NCBI GenBank assembly: GCA_036272815.1
Contig: DATAYA010000363.1
Location: 1-17,545, forward strand
DNA length: 17,545 nt
Direction: 5' to 3'
Origin: DATAYA01 sp036272815
Lineage (GTDB): Bacteria > Pseudomonadota > Alphaproteobacteria > Acetobacterales > Acetobacteraceae
The translations under genes were made by a program, and so were the position numbers. The notes beneath the pieces were generated by a model, which made no database searches, had not been told where the DNA came from, and worked only from the letters and a program-made list of their open reading frames with translations. Of the stretch, positions 1 to 6,428 are shown one piece after another (positions within the stretch are counted from its first letter, which is position 1; each line of letters opens with the position of its first letter).

Positions 1-1056
1 GCCGAAATCGACCGCCCGCCAGAAACCGGGGATATGATACTCGGCGCCGTAGTGGTCCAGCAGCTGCACCACCTTCGCACCCGCGAACACTCGCGTCGTG
101 GTCGCAGCCTGCGCGCCCGGTGCGACAGTCTCCGCCTCGTCATGGACGAAATCCACCTGGTAGCGATCGCCGCCGTCCTGCGTCAGGTGCCGGAACGCGA
201 TCGTCACCGGCGAGATCTGGTCCGGGATCACCGCGGTCAGCCAGTATTTGTCGGTGATCCCCGCCCAGCCGCCGTCATCGCTGCCCTGGAAGGCGAGGCC
301 GTCATGGTCCTTCGCGGCACTCTTGACCTTGGCGTAGGTCATCTCCTGGAGCGTGCCCTTGACCACGCCGAGCGGACCCTCGTGCAGCAGGTAGTAGCCG
401 AGCGTCACCGGCGTGTAGTCGCGTCGGATGCGCGCCCATGGGAACACTGACACCGGCGCCCCGGACCTGTTCACCACCGCCTGCTTCGCGGTGAACATGT
501 AGTCGTTGTCCACGGACAGGACGATCTGGAACGTGACGCCCGCGCCATTGTCCCACGACAGTGTCACCGGCGAATTCGGCGAGAGGGTGGGCGCGCTCGG
601 GGTCCAGCGCGTGTCGTCGCCGGGCAGCTTCGTCGTCGTGCCGGGAGCGGCACTCCAGCCGTACTGGATGTAATAGGGCTTCTTCTGCCCGAGCGGCTCC
701 AGGAGCTGCACCAGCGGCGAGGTGCGCTTGATTGTTTCGTGATAGTCGCGCAGCACGAGGTAGTCGAGCCGGGCGCCGACCAGGCTCATGCTGCCCTCGA
801 CGCGCGGGGCCACGATCTTGAGCCGTGGCACCTGGGCCAGCGCGGCGGCGGAGGCGGCGGCGTTCGTGCCCGCGAGTTGGCCGCCCGGCGTGCCGAGCGG
901 TGCGGGCGTGGGGCTCTGGTTCAGCGTGGTCTCGTTCGGCCCGTTCGCGGGCGCGGCCAGGTGCGGCACCGTCTTCGGATGCGGCATCAGGACTTGGAAG
1001 CCCAGCATGATCGCGACCGAGATAGCGATCGCCAGGAAGAGGCGGTTCTGGTCCAT
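1..1056 (-). CDS. yidC: Membrane protein insertase YidC, N-terminal part (gene continues beyond the left edge)
   Basis: YidC inserts and folds inner-membrane proteins, with or without the Sec translocon. The 352 visible codons start at ATG 1056-1054 with a short charged stretch (MDQNR) and one hydrophobic segment at about residues 6-24. A long periplasmic region rich in Thr, Ser and beta-type sequence follows, which fits the P1 beta-sandwich domain of Gram-negative YidC. The visible part ends in FWRAVDFG, where the second membrane segment normally begins, so the five-helix insertase core lies outside the window. The start overlaps the yidD stop by one base (TGATG), so translation is probably coupled. 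The position behind rpmH, rnpA and yidD is the classic YidC location. Call based on architecture, recognisable sequence and context. Confidence 0.95.
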   Translation of the reverse strand, partial: MDQNRLFLAIAISVAIMLGFQVLMPHPKTVPHLAAPANGPNETTLNQSPTPAPLGTPGGQLAGTNAAASAAALAQVPRLKIVAPRVEGSMSLVGARLDYLVLRDYHETIKRTSPLVQLLEPLGQKKPYYIQYGWSAAPGTTTKLPGDDTRWTPSAPTLSPNSPVTLSWDNGAGVTFQIVLSVDNDYMFTAKQAVVNRSGAPVSVFPWARIRRDYTPVTLGYYLLHEGPLGVVKGTLQEMTYAKVKSAAKDHDGLAFQGSDDGGWAGITDKYWLTAVIPDQISPVTIAFRHLTQDGGDRYQVDFVHDEAETVAPGAQAATTTRVFAGAKVVQLLDHYGAEYHIPGFWRAVDFG

Positions 1057-1301
1057 CAGCTTGTCGGCAGGCCTTTGCGGAAACAGGCGCAGGGCGGCAC
1101 GGGATCGTGTCCGCCCGCGACCCAGGGATTACAGCGCAGCACGCGGCCTCCGGCGAGCACGGTGCCGTGCCACGGACCGTGCTCGCGCAGCGCCGTGATC
1201 GCGTAGTCGCTGCAGCTCGGCACGAACCGGCAGTTCGCCCCCAGCACCGGCCGGAGCGTCCATTGGTAGAGGCGCACGAGGCCGACAAGGATGGCGTTCA
1301 T
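1056..1301 (-). CDS. yidD: Membrane protein insertion efficiency factor YidD
   Basis: This 81-residue protein belongs to the small YidD (haemolytic domain) family, a peripheral inner-membrane protein that helps insertion of YidC substrates. It has the family hallmark CRFVPSCSDYA (residues 24-34) after an amphipathic N-terminus (LVRLYQWTLRPVLG), then RCNPW and a GGHDPVPP turn. Five cysteines are present (24, 30, 57, 71, 73). The ATG at 1301-1299 shares one base with the rnpA stop, and its TGA shares one base with the yidC start, so the three genes form one tightly coupled unit. A longer reading frame extends upstream, but it would overlap all of rnpA and is not credible. Length is typical of the family. 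Confidence 0.95.
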   Translation of the reverse strand: MNAILVGLVRLYQWTLRPVLGANCRFVPSCSDYAITALREHGPWHGTVLAGGRVLRCNPWVAGGHDPVPPCACFRKGLPTS

Positions 1302-1639
1302 CACGCGACCACCCGATCCAGCGCGCGGCGCAGGTCGTCGAGCAGCAGCGCGAAGCGCCGTGCGCGCGTGCCGTCGCGGCCGATCAGCACGAGATCGGCG
1401 CCCATGACCGGCCGCTCCGCGAGCACCGCACGGGCCGCCGCCCGCAGCCGGCGACGAGTTCGGTTGCGCACGACGGCGTTGCCAACCTTCTTGGTCACGG
1501 TGAACCCGAGCCGCGCCGGACCGGCATCGCCCCGTACTAGCACTTGCAGCACCAATCCGGCCGTCGCCGTTCGCTTGCCGCCCGAGGCCACGCGCAGGAA
1601 CTCCGGTCGCCGTCGCAGGCGCCCGACAGGCGCCGCCAT
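1301..1639 (-). CDS. rnpA: Ribonuclease P protein component
   Basis: RnpA is the protein subunit of RNase P; it binds the catalytic RNA and helps position the 5' leader of precursor tRNAs. The 112-residue, very basic protein carries the family signature in order: GFTVTKKVGNAVVRNRTRRRLR at about residues 45-66, with the RNR motif at 58-60, and a C-terminal acidic/hydrophobic helix. Length matches the family (about 110-130). It starts 14 bp after the rpmH stop and ends in a one-base overlap with yidD, the normal bacterial order. Overlapping frames on the other strand here are shadows. Confidence 0.96.
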   Translation of the reverse strand: MAAPVGRLRRRPEFLRVASGGKRTATAGLVLQVLVRGDAGPARLGFTVTKKVGNAVVRNRTRRRLRAAARAVLAERPVMGADLVLIGRDGTRARRFALLLDDLRRALDRVVA

Positions 1640-1653
1640 GACAGCCGCCGCGG

Positions 1654-1788
1654 TCAGGCGGACAGCCGCTTGCGGCCCTTGGCGCGGCGCGCGGCCAGCA
1701 CCTTGCGGCCGCCCACGGTCGCCATCCGGGCACGGAAACCATGCCGCCGCTTGCGGACCAGCTTGGACGGTTGATAGGTGCGCTTCAC
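1654..1788 (-). CDS. rpmH: 50S ribosomal protein L34 (GTG start)
   Basis: L34 is a small, extremely basic protein of the large ribosomal subunit. The 44 codons read MKRTYQPSKLVRKRRHGF then RMATVGGRKVLAARR and end GRKRLSA, an unmistakable full-length L34. The start codon is GTG at 1788-1786, preceded by a GGAGAG ribosome site about six bases upstream; no in-frame ATG would give the conserved N-terminus. rnpA follows 14 bp downstream in the same operon. A likely sigma70 promoter lies about 87 bp upstream. Confidence 0.97.
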   Translation of the reverse strand: MKRTYQPSKLVRKRRHGFRARMATVGGRKVLAARRAKGRKRLSA

Positions 1789-1874
1789 GACGAACTCTCC
1801 GCAGATCTGGGCAATTCGGGCCTGCGCCAACGCCCCATGCGGGGCCGGATCAGGCCCCGTCGCGCAGGCCGCGG

Positions 1875-1904
1875 CTTATAGGCAGGGGGTGCCATGCGCG
1901 TCAA
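1875..1904 (-). promoter_or_regulatory. Sigma70-type promoter of the rpmH-rnpA-yidD-yidC operon
   Basis: Read on the minus strand there is TTGACG (1904-1899), an 18-base spacer and TATAAG (1880-1875). Both hexamers are close to the housekeeping consensus, in the intergenic space upstream of rpmH, and would start a transcript near 1868 with a leader of about 80 nt. Only the hexamers and spacing are seen; promoter activity is inferred. Confidence 0.6.
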
Positions 1905-1943
1905 TCCGTGCGGCGGCGCTGGCGGCCGGCGCGCTCCGCCCCC

Positions 1944-2654
1944 ATGATCGGGACGATGACCGCGCTCCGCCGATTCTGGCCGCTGCTGCTGATCGCAGCC
2001 GCGCTGGCCCTCTTTGTCGCCCTCGGGCTACCGCACCAGTTGAGCTGGGCGGCGCTCGCGCATCGCGAGGCGGCGTTGCAAGGGCTGGTGGGCCACCACC
2101 CGGTCGCGGCGGCGCTGGCCTTCACGGTCCTCTATGCGGCGCTCACGTCGCTCGCGGTGCCCGAGAGTGCCGTCGTCACCGTCGCGGGCGGGCTGCTGTT
2201 CGGCACCGTGCTCGGCGCGATCTGCACCGTGCTGGGGGCGACCGCCGGCGCGATCGTGCTGTTCCTCGCCGCCCGCAGCACGCTGCGCCCGCTGCTCGAA
2301 CGTCGCGCAAGACTCTTTCTCAAGCGCGTCGGGCCGGCCCTGGAGCGCGACGGGTTCAACGCGCTGCTGGCGCTGCGCCTGCTGCCGATCGTGCCTTTCT
2401 GGCTGATGAACCTGGCCCCGGCGCTGGCGGGGATGCGGCTCCTGCCCTATGCCGCAGCGACCTTCATCGGCATCATTCCGGGCACGATCGTGTTCACCTC
2501 TATCGGCGCCGGGTTAGGCGATGCGCTGGCGCGCGGCGAGGCGCCCGATCTGAGCGTGGTGCTCTCGCCCTCGATCCTCGGACCGCTGGCCGGGCTCGCG
2601 GCGCTGGCGCTGCTGCCGATCGCGCTCCGCCGGCTGCGCCGGCGAGGTGGCTAA
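1944..2654 (+). CDS. TVP38/TMEM64 family (DedA-superfamily) membrane protein
   Basis: A 236-residue integral membrane protein of the TVP38/TMEM64 (SNARE-associated/VTT domain) family; these proteins have the DedA-like fold linked to lipid scrambling or membrane homeostasis, but the role here is unknown. Hydrophobic segments lie at about 11-29, 54-78, 80-110, 140-163, 166-190 and 208-228. The family core is visible: a GGLLFGTVLG re-entrant segment (82-91), a basic loop (RSTLRPLLERRARLFLKR) and LRLLPIVPFWLMN (144-156) followed by a second re-entrant segment. The start could be ATG 1944 or ATG 1956 (GGGAC just before the latter); the difference is four residues. It overlaps the next gene by 8 bp in a different frame. 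In many bacteria these two proteins are fused in one chain. Confidence 0.88.
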   Translation: MIGTMTALRRFWPLLLIAAALALFVALGLPHQLSWAALAHREAALQGLVGHHPVAAALAFTVLYAALTSLAVPESAVVTVAGGLLFGTVLGAICTVLGATAGAIVLFLAARSTLRPLLERRARLFLKRVGPALERDGFNALLALRLLPIVPFWLMNLAPALAGMRLLPYAAATFIGIIPGTIVFTSIGAGLGDALARGEAPDLSVVLSPSILGPLAGLAALALLPIALRRLRRRGG

Positions 2655-4089
2655 GACGGTCGACTCCGCCGGCCGGGGGGCTGAGTTCGATCTCGCCATC
2701 ATCGGCGCCGGCTCGGCCGGGCTTTCCGTGGCCTATCCTGCCGCACGGCTCGGGCTGCGTGTGGCCTTGATCGAGCGTGGCCGGATGGGCGGGGAGTGCC
2801 TCAATTCCGGCTGCGTCCCGAGCAAGGCGCTGCTCGCCGCGGCCCACGCCGCCACAGACGCGCGTGCCGCGGGCCGGCTCGGCGTCCGCCTAGCGGCACC
2901 CGAGATCGACTGGGCCGCCGTGCAGGCCCATGTCCGCGCTGCCATCGCCGCGATTGCGCCCAATGATGCGGCGGAGCGCTATCGCGGCCTCGGTGCTACC
3001 GTGCTGGAGGACGAGGCACGGTTCATCGCCGCCGACACCCTCGCCGTCGGCGGCCGCCGCGTGACCGCACGCCGCATCGTGATCGCCGCCGGCAGCCGCC
3101 CGGCAATGCCCGACATCCCGGGCCTCGCGGGCCTCGACCCGCTGACCAGCGAGACCCTGCTGCCGGCGCTGCCGCGCCCGGACCACCTGCTGATCCTCGG
3201 CGGCGGCGCGGTCGGGATCGAGATGGCGCAGGCACACGCAGCCCTCGATTGCCGCGTCACGCTGATCGAGGCCGACCGGATCGCCGCCCGAGAGGACGAG
3301 GAACTGGCCGACGGCCTGCGCGCCGTGCTCACCGGACAGGGCGTGACCATCCTGGAGCACGCGAAAGTCGCGAGCGGCGAGCCCGGCCCCACGCTGGTGC
3401 TGCAGGACGGAAGGCGGATCGCGGGGACGCATCTGCTGGTCGCGACCGGCCGCCGCCCGAACGTCGAGGCGCTCGGGCTGGACGCGGGCGGCGTCGCCGC
3501 GACCGCGCGCGGCATCGCCACCGATCTCGGCCTGCGTTCGACCAGCAATCGCCGCGTATGGGCCGCCGGCGACATCGCCGATCCGGCCGGGGTCGGGCCG
3601 CGCTATCTCACTCACGCCGGCAGCTACCATGCCGGGGTCGTGCTGCGTCGCGCAGTGTTCCGCATCCCGGCGCGGATCGACTACGCCGCCCTACCCCGCG
3701 TCACCTATACCGACCCCGAATTGGCACAGGTCGGCCAGACCGAGGCCGAGGCGCGCGCCGCCGGCCGGACGGTGGCGGTTTTGCGAACCCCGCTTGCCGA
3801 GAACGACCGCGCCCAGGCCGAGGGCCGCACGAAGGGTTTGGTGAAACTGGTGACGTCGCGCGGGCGGCTACTGGGAGCTGGCATCCTGGCACCGCATGCG
3901 GGCGAGATGGTGGGCGGCATCGGGCTCGCGATCGCGCGCGGCATCCCGCTCTCGGCGCTGGCCGGGCAGGTCCTGCCCTATCCGACGCTGGCCGAGGCGG
4001 CGAAGCGGGCGGCATCGCAGGGGCCGTCCGCGCGCCTGTTCGCCCGGCCGGCGATGTCGCTCGCCCACCTTCTCGCGCGATTGCCATAA
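2647..4089 (+). CDS. FAD-dependent pyridine nucleotide-disulphide oxidoreductase (mercuric-reductase/lipoamide-dehydrogenase type)
   Basis: A 480-residue, full-length class I flavin disulphide reductase. It has the FAD Rossmann motif IIGAGSAGL (18-26), the redox-active pair in CLNSGCVPSK (Cys51 and Cys56), an NAD(P) motif ILGGGAVGIE (183-192), ATGRRPN (266-272), AAGDI (306-310) and the dimerisation domain from about 350 (YTDPELAQVG). The C-terminus reads LPYPTLAE (443-450): the catalytic His of true lipoamide dehydrogenases is replaced by Tyr445, and no MerA-type C-terminal Cys pair or N-terminal heavy-metal domain is present. Neither dihydrolipoamide nor Hg(II) should therefore be assumed as substrate. 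It starts at GTG 2647 inside the end of the TVP38-like gene, which suggests coupled expression and partnership at the membrane. Confidence 0.9.
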   Translation: MAKTVDSAGRGAEFDLAIIGAGSAGLSVAYPAARLGLRVALIERGRMGGECLNSGCVPSKALLAAAHAATDARAAGRLGVRLAAPEIDWAAVQAHVRAAIAAIAPNDAAERYRGLGATVLEDEARFIAADTLAVGGRRVTARRIVIAAGSRPAMPDIPGLAGLDPLTSETLLPALPRPDHLLILGGGAVGIEMAQAHAALDCRVTLIEADRIAAREDEELADGLRAVLTGQGVTILEHAKVASGEPGPTLVLQDGRRIAGTHLLVATGRRPNVEALGLDAGGVAATARGIATDLGLRSTSNRRVWAAGDIADPAGVGPRYLTHAGSYHAGVVLRRAVFRIPARIDYAALPRVTYTDPELAQVGQTEAEARAAGRTVAVLRTPLAENDRAQAEGRTKGLVKLVTSRGRLLGAGILAPHAGEMVGGIGLAIARGIPLSALAGQVLPYPTLAEAAKRAASQGPSARLFARPAMSLAHLLARLP

Positions 4090-4126
4090 CGCCACCGCCA
4101 TACGATCCTGCCGCCGGAGGAATGCG

Positions 4127-4423
4127 ATGCGTGTGGCGCGATCGGTTCTGCTGCTGGGCTGCGGCATGTTGGCGGGCGCCTGGGCGCGCGCCATTTGCGG
4201 CAGGGGCCTCGTGATGGGGCAGGCGACGGCCGAGGTGGCGCAGAAACGGCTCGACCGCCTTCGCCACGACGTGCGCGGCGCGCTCTCGCCGGCGCTGCTC
4301 AGCGTCGACAGGCTGCTCGCAAGCGACGATCCCGCGACCCGCCGCAGCGGCGAGATCATCATCCGCTCGGTCGAGCGCGCGACCGCGCTGCTGGACGCGA
4401 CCCGTGCCGACAGGAGGCCATGA
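4127..4423 (+). CDS. Small membrane-anchored protein resembling a lone histidine-kinase dimerisation (DHp) domain
   Basis: A 98-residue protein with a well-placed GGAGG ribosome site (4116-4120) six bases before ATG 4127. Residues 6-22 are hydrophobic, giving a short signal or anchor (a LLGC stretch vaguely resembles a lipobox but sits very early). Residues 33-93 look like two helices: LDRLRHDVRGALSPALL, with His47-Asp48 placed as in a kinase H-box, then a PATRRSGEI turn and a second helix to ATALLDATR. No ATP-binding (N, G1, G2) motifs follow and the gene stops. I infer a phosphotransfer or dimerisation module, or simply a helical hairpin; I cannot name a family. It is immediately followed by tam, whose ATG begins right after this gene's TGA, so the two are probably co-transcribed. 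Earlier in-frame starts would overlap the reductase gene. Confidence 0.68.
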   Translation: MRVARSVLLLGCGMLAGAWARAICGRGLVMGQATAEVAQKRLDRLRHDVRGALSPALLSVDRLLASDDPATRRSGEIIIRSVERATALLDATRADRRP

Positions 4424-5188
4424 ATGAGCTGGGATCCGACGCAATACCTGCGTTTCGGCGACGAGCGGCTGCGTCCGGCCCTCGATCTGCTGGCGCGCAT
4501 CCCGGCGGAGCGGCCCGCGCGCGTCATCGATCTCGGCTGCGGCCCCGGCAACGTGACGGCAGTCCTGGCCGAACGCTGGCCGGGTGCCGCTGTAGAAGGC
4601 GTCGACGGCTCGGCCGCGATGCTCGGCCGCGCCCGTTCGGCGGTGTCGGGCGCGGCATTCACGCAGGCCGACATCGCCACTTGGGCGCCGGCCACTCCGC
4701 CGGAGGTGATCTATTCCAACGCGGCGCTGCACTGGCTCGGCGACCACCAGACGTTGCTGCCGCGGCTGCTGTCGCTCCTGGCGCCGGGCGGCTGGCTCGC
4801 GGTGCAGATGCCGATGATGCACGACGCCCCGCTGCGCCGGCTGCAACCGGAGGTCGCCGCCGCCGGACCCTGGGCGGCGCGGCTCGCGGAAATCGGCTCG
4901 GCGCCGCCGGTGCTCGCCGCGGGCGCCTACTGGGACCTGCTGCGGCCCCACGCCCGCGCGCTCGATTTGTGGGAGACCACCTATTGGCACGCGCTCTCGG
5001 GCGAGGACGCGGTCGCGCAGTGGGCGCTGGGCAGCAGCCTGCGCCCGTTCCTCGATGCGCTCGACGAGGCGGAGCGGCCCGGCTTCGTCGACGCCTACCG
5101 CGCTGCGCTGCGGCCGCATTATCCGCGCCGGGCGGATGGCACCACGCTGCTGCCGTTCCGGCGGTTGTTCCTGGTGGCGCAGGCCTGA
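4424..5188 (+). CDS. tam: Trans-aconitate 2-methyltransferase
   Basis: A cytosolic SAM-dependent methyltransferase that esterifies trans-aconitate, an inhibitory isomer of the TCA intermediate cis-aconitate. The 254-residue protein follows the E. coli Tam pattern throughout: MSWDPTQYLRFGDERLRPA at the N-terminus, SAM motif I VIDLGCGPGN (34-43), EGVDGSAAML, an ADI motif, SNAALHWLGDH, LLAPGGWLAVQMP, and a late TTYWHALSG and LRPFLDAL region matching the substrate domain. Length equals the family norm. An AGGAGG ribosome site (4412-4417) precedes ATG 4424, which directly abuts the stop of the small protein upstream. Confidence 0.95.
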   Translation: MSWDPTQYLRFGDERLRPALDLLARIPAERPARVIDLGCGPGNVTAVLAERWPGAAVEGVDGSAAMLGRARSAVSGAAFTQADIATWAPATPPEVIYSNAALHWLGDHQTLLPRLLSLLAPGGWLAVQMPMMHDAPLRRLQPEVAAAGPWAARLAEIGSAPPVLAAGAYWDLLRPHARALDLWETTYWHALSGEDAVAQWALGSSLRPFLDALDEAERPGFVDAYRAALRPHYPRRADGTTLLPFRRLFLVAQA

Positions 5189-5201
5189 GTAAATGGGGTC
5201 T

Positions 5202-5239
5202 GGGGCCGGCGGCCCCGCGGGTTCGAGGGCAGAGCCCTC
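5202..5239. terminator. Double-hairpin element between convergent genes (probable bidirectional terminator or dispersed palindrome)
   Basis: Two perfect hairpins lie side by side: GGGGCC, loop GGC, GGCCCC (5202-5216) and GAGGGC, loop AGA, GCCCTC (5225-5239). They fill the gap between the stop of tam on the plus strand and the stop of the small charged protein on the minus strand. No T-run follows, so intrinsic termination would be imperfect. The phrasing (GGGGTCTGGGGCC before it and GCGGGTTCGAGGGC inside it) reminds me of intergenic palindromes repeated in Acetobacteraceae genomes; this is from memory and unchecked. Confidence 0.5.
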
Positions 5240-5248
5240 GCCTGCTCG

Positions 5249-5479
5249 TCAGAGCGGCTTGTGCGCGCGGTCGATCAGACGCCCGATCAGCCCCGGCTTC
5301 TTCGCCGGCTTCGGCGGCGCCGCGGCCCGTTCGCGGGCCCGCATCTCGGCTGCCCGCTCCTTCTCCTTCAGCTCGAGCCACTTCTCCAGGCTCATTCCCG
5401 CTTTGGCGGCGCGCTTCGCCTCGTAGTTGCGCTGTCCTTCGGTCATTCTGGTCGTGACTGCGGGGGTGGTCTTGGCCAT
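5249..5479 (-). CDS. Small conserved-looking charged protein of unknown function
   Basis: Seventy-six residues if started at ATG 5479 (MAKTTPAVTTR). The middle (TEGQRNYEAKRAAKAGMSLEKWLELKEKERAAE, in two parts around AAKAG) is a highly charged, probably coiled or helical stretch, followed by a Pro/Lys linker (APPKPAKKPG) and a short amphipathic tail LIGRLIDRAHKPL. It has no signal peptide. An alternative TTG start at 5515 overlaps the TGA of the upstream permease and would add 12 residues; the ATG was chosen because the TTG-added residues look less protein-like. It lies just downstream of the permease on the same strand. I recognise no family. Confidence 0.6.
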   Translation of the reverse strand: MAKTTPAVTTRMTEGQRNYEAKRAAKAGMSLEKWLELKEKERAAEMRARERAAAPPKPAKKPGLIGRLIDRAHKPL

Positions 5480-5511
5480 GCGCCCGCTTCTGCCAGCGCC
5501 GTCCGGTTCCT

Positions 5512-6282
5512 TCAAGCAGTCACTTCCCCGCGCCGGCGCAGCAGCCAGCGCCCGAATGCGCCGAGCCCGGTGCTGATCGCAATGCCGGCGAGCGACAGCA
5601 GGACGAGGGCCGCGAACATGCGCGGGATCTGCAGCCGGTATCCCGCCTCCAGCAGCGTGTAGGCCAGTCCCGAGGCGAACCCGCCCGAGCCCGCCACGAA
5701 CTCCGCCACCACCGCCCCCACCAGCGCCAAGCCGCCCGAGATGCGCAGGCCCGACAGAAAATACGGCAGTGCGGCCGGCACGCGCAGCAGCAGGAGTTCC
5801 TGCCGGTGCGTGGCGCCATTCAGCCGGAACAGGTCATGGAGTTCGGGCGGCGCGGCCCCGAGGCCCGCGGCAGTGGCGGAAAACACCGGAAAAAACGCCA
5901 CCACGGTCGCGCATACGACCAGCGACGCAAACGGGTCGCCGACCCAAATGATGATGAGCGGCGCGATCGCCACGATGGGCGTGACCTGCAACACCACCGC
6001 CCAGGGCTCGACGGCCGCCCGGGCGAGGCGCGAGCTGGCAACCAGGACGGCCAGCGCCACCCCGAGCGCCACGGCCGCGACCAGTGCCGCCAGGGTCACC
6101 GCCAGTGTCGAGACCAGCGCGGCGAGCAGCAGCGCGGGTGCGGCCAGGAACGCCCGTCCGATCGCGAGCGGCCCTGGAACAAGATAGACCGGCACGCCGG
6201 TCAAAAGCACCGCCGCCTGCCATACCAGCAGCACGAGAATCCCGAAGCCGGCGGGGGCCGCGTGAGAGAGGCGATCGGACAT
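5512..6282 (-). CDS. ABC transporter permease, nitrate/sulphonate/taurine (SsuC/TauC) type
   Basis: A 256-residue inner-membrane permease of the BPD_transp_1 superfamily. Hydrophobic segments lie near 12-30, 50-85, 94-116, 120-140, 165-205 and 217-245. The cytoplasmic coupling loop is recognisable: PPELHDLFRLNGATHRQ then LLLRVPAALPYFLSGLRIS, as in SsuC/TauC/ThiX-type permeases. ATG 6282 begins MSDRLSHAAP; the reading frame stays open upstream to 6762, but that stretch is antisense to the regulator gene and is not coding. No cognate ATPase or periplasmic binding protein is found next to it. The gene that should precede it is replaced by the divergent, AT-richer insert, so the substrate cannot be inferred. 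Confidence 0.87.
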   Translation of the reverse strand: MSDRLSHAAPAGFGILVLLVWQAAVLLTGVPVYLVPGPLAIGRAFLAAPALLLAALVSTLAVTLAALVAAVALGVALAVLVASSRLARAAVEPWAVVLQVTPIVAIAPLIIIWVGDPFASLVVCATVVAFFPVFSATAAGLGAAPPELHDLFRLNGATHRQELLLLRVPAALPYFLSGLRISGGLALVGAVVAEFVAGSGGFASGLAYTLLEAGYRLQIPRMFAALVLLSLAGIAISTGLGAFGRWLLRRRGEVTA

Positions 6283-6401
6283 CTTGCGCCAACATCGCGG
6301 CGGCCGAGCCGGGGCGCAACCGACACCACGCCGATGCGAGCATCCGCGCTCGACCTTCAAGCGGCAGCCGCGCCGGGCATGGTCAGCCCGCCGTGGGGGT
6401 G

Positions 6402-6428
6402 ATATAGCTTGCCAAAAGCAAGCGATAT
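6402..6428. promoter_or_regulatory. Palindromic operator upstream of the HxlR-family gene
   Basis: An inverted repeat with 11-base arms: ATATAGCTTGC (6402-6412), spacer CAAAA (6413-6417), GCAAGCGATAT (6418-6428). There is a single arm mismatch (T against G). It sits over the likely start region of the HxlR-type regulator, with a TATA-like core in each arm. HxlR-family dimers typically bind such short-spaced palindromes, so autoregulation is likely. The repeat is seen; the binding is inferred. Confidence 0.65.

Noticed and set aside
302..1288. Long open frame on the minus strand over yidC and yidD
   Set aside because: Arg/Ala/Gly-rich shadow of the real yidC/yidD frames; no family features or ribosome site.
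1107..1943. Long upstream extension of the TVP38-like frame on the plus strand
   Set aside because: Antisense to rnpA and rpmH; residues are Arg/Ser/Pro-rich. The membrane protein starts at 1944 or 1956.
3701..5119. 472-codon minus-strand frame opposite the reductase and tam
   Set aside because: Covers three well-supported plus-strand genes and has shadow composition.
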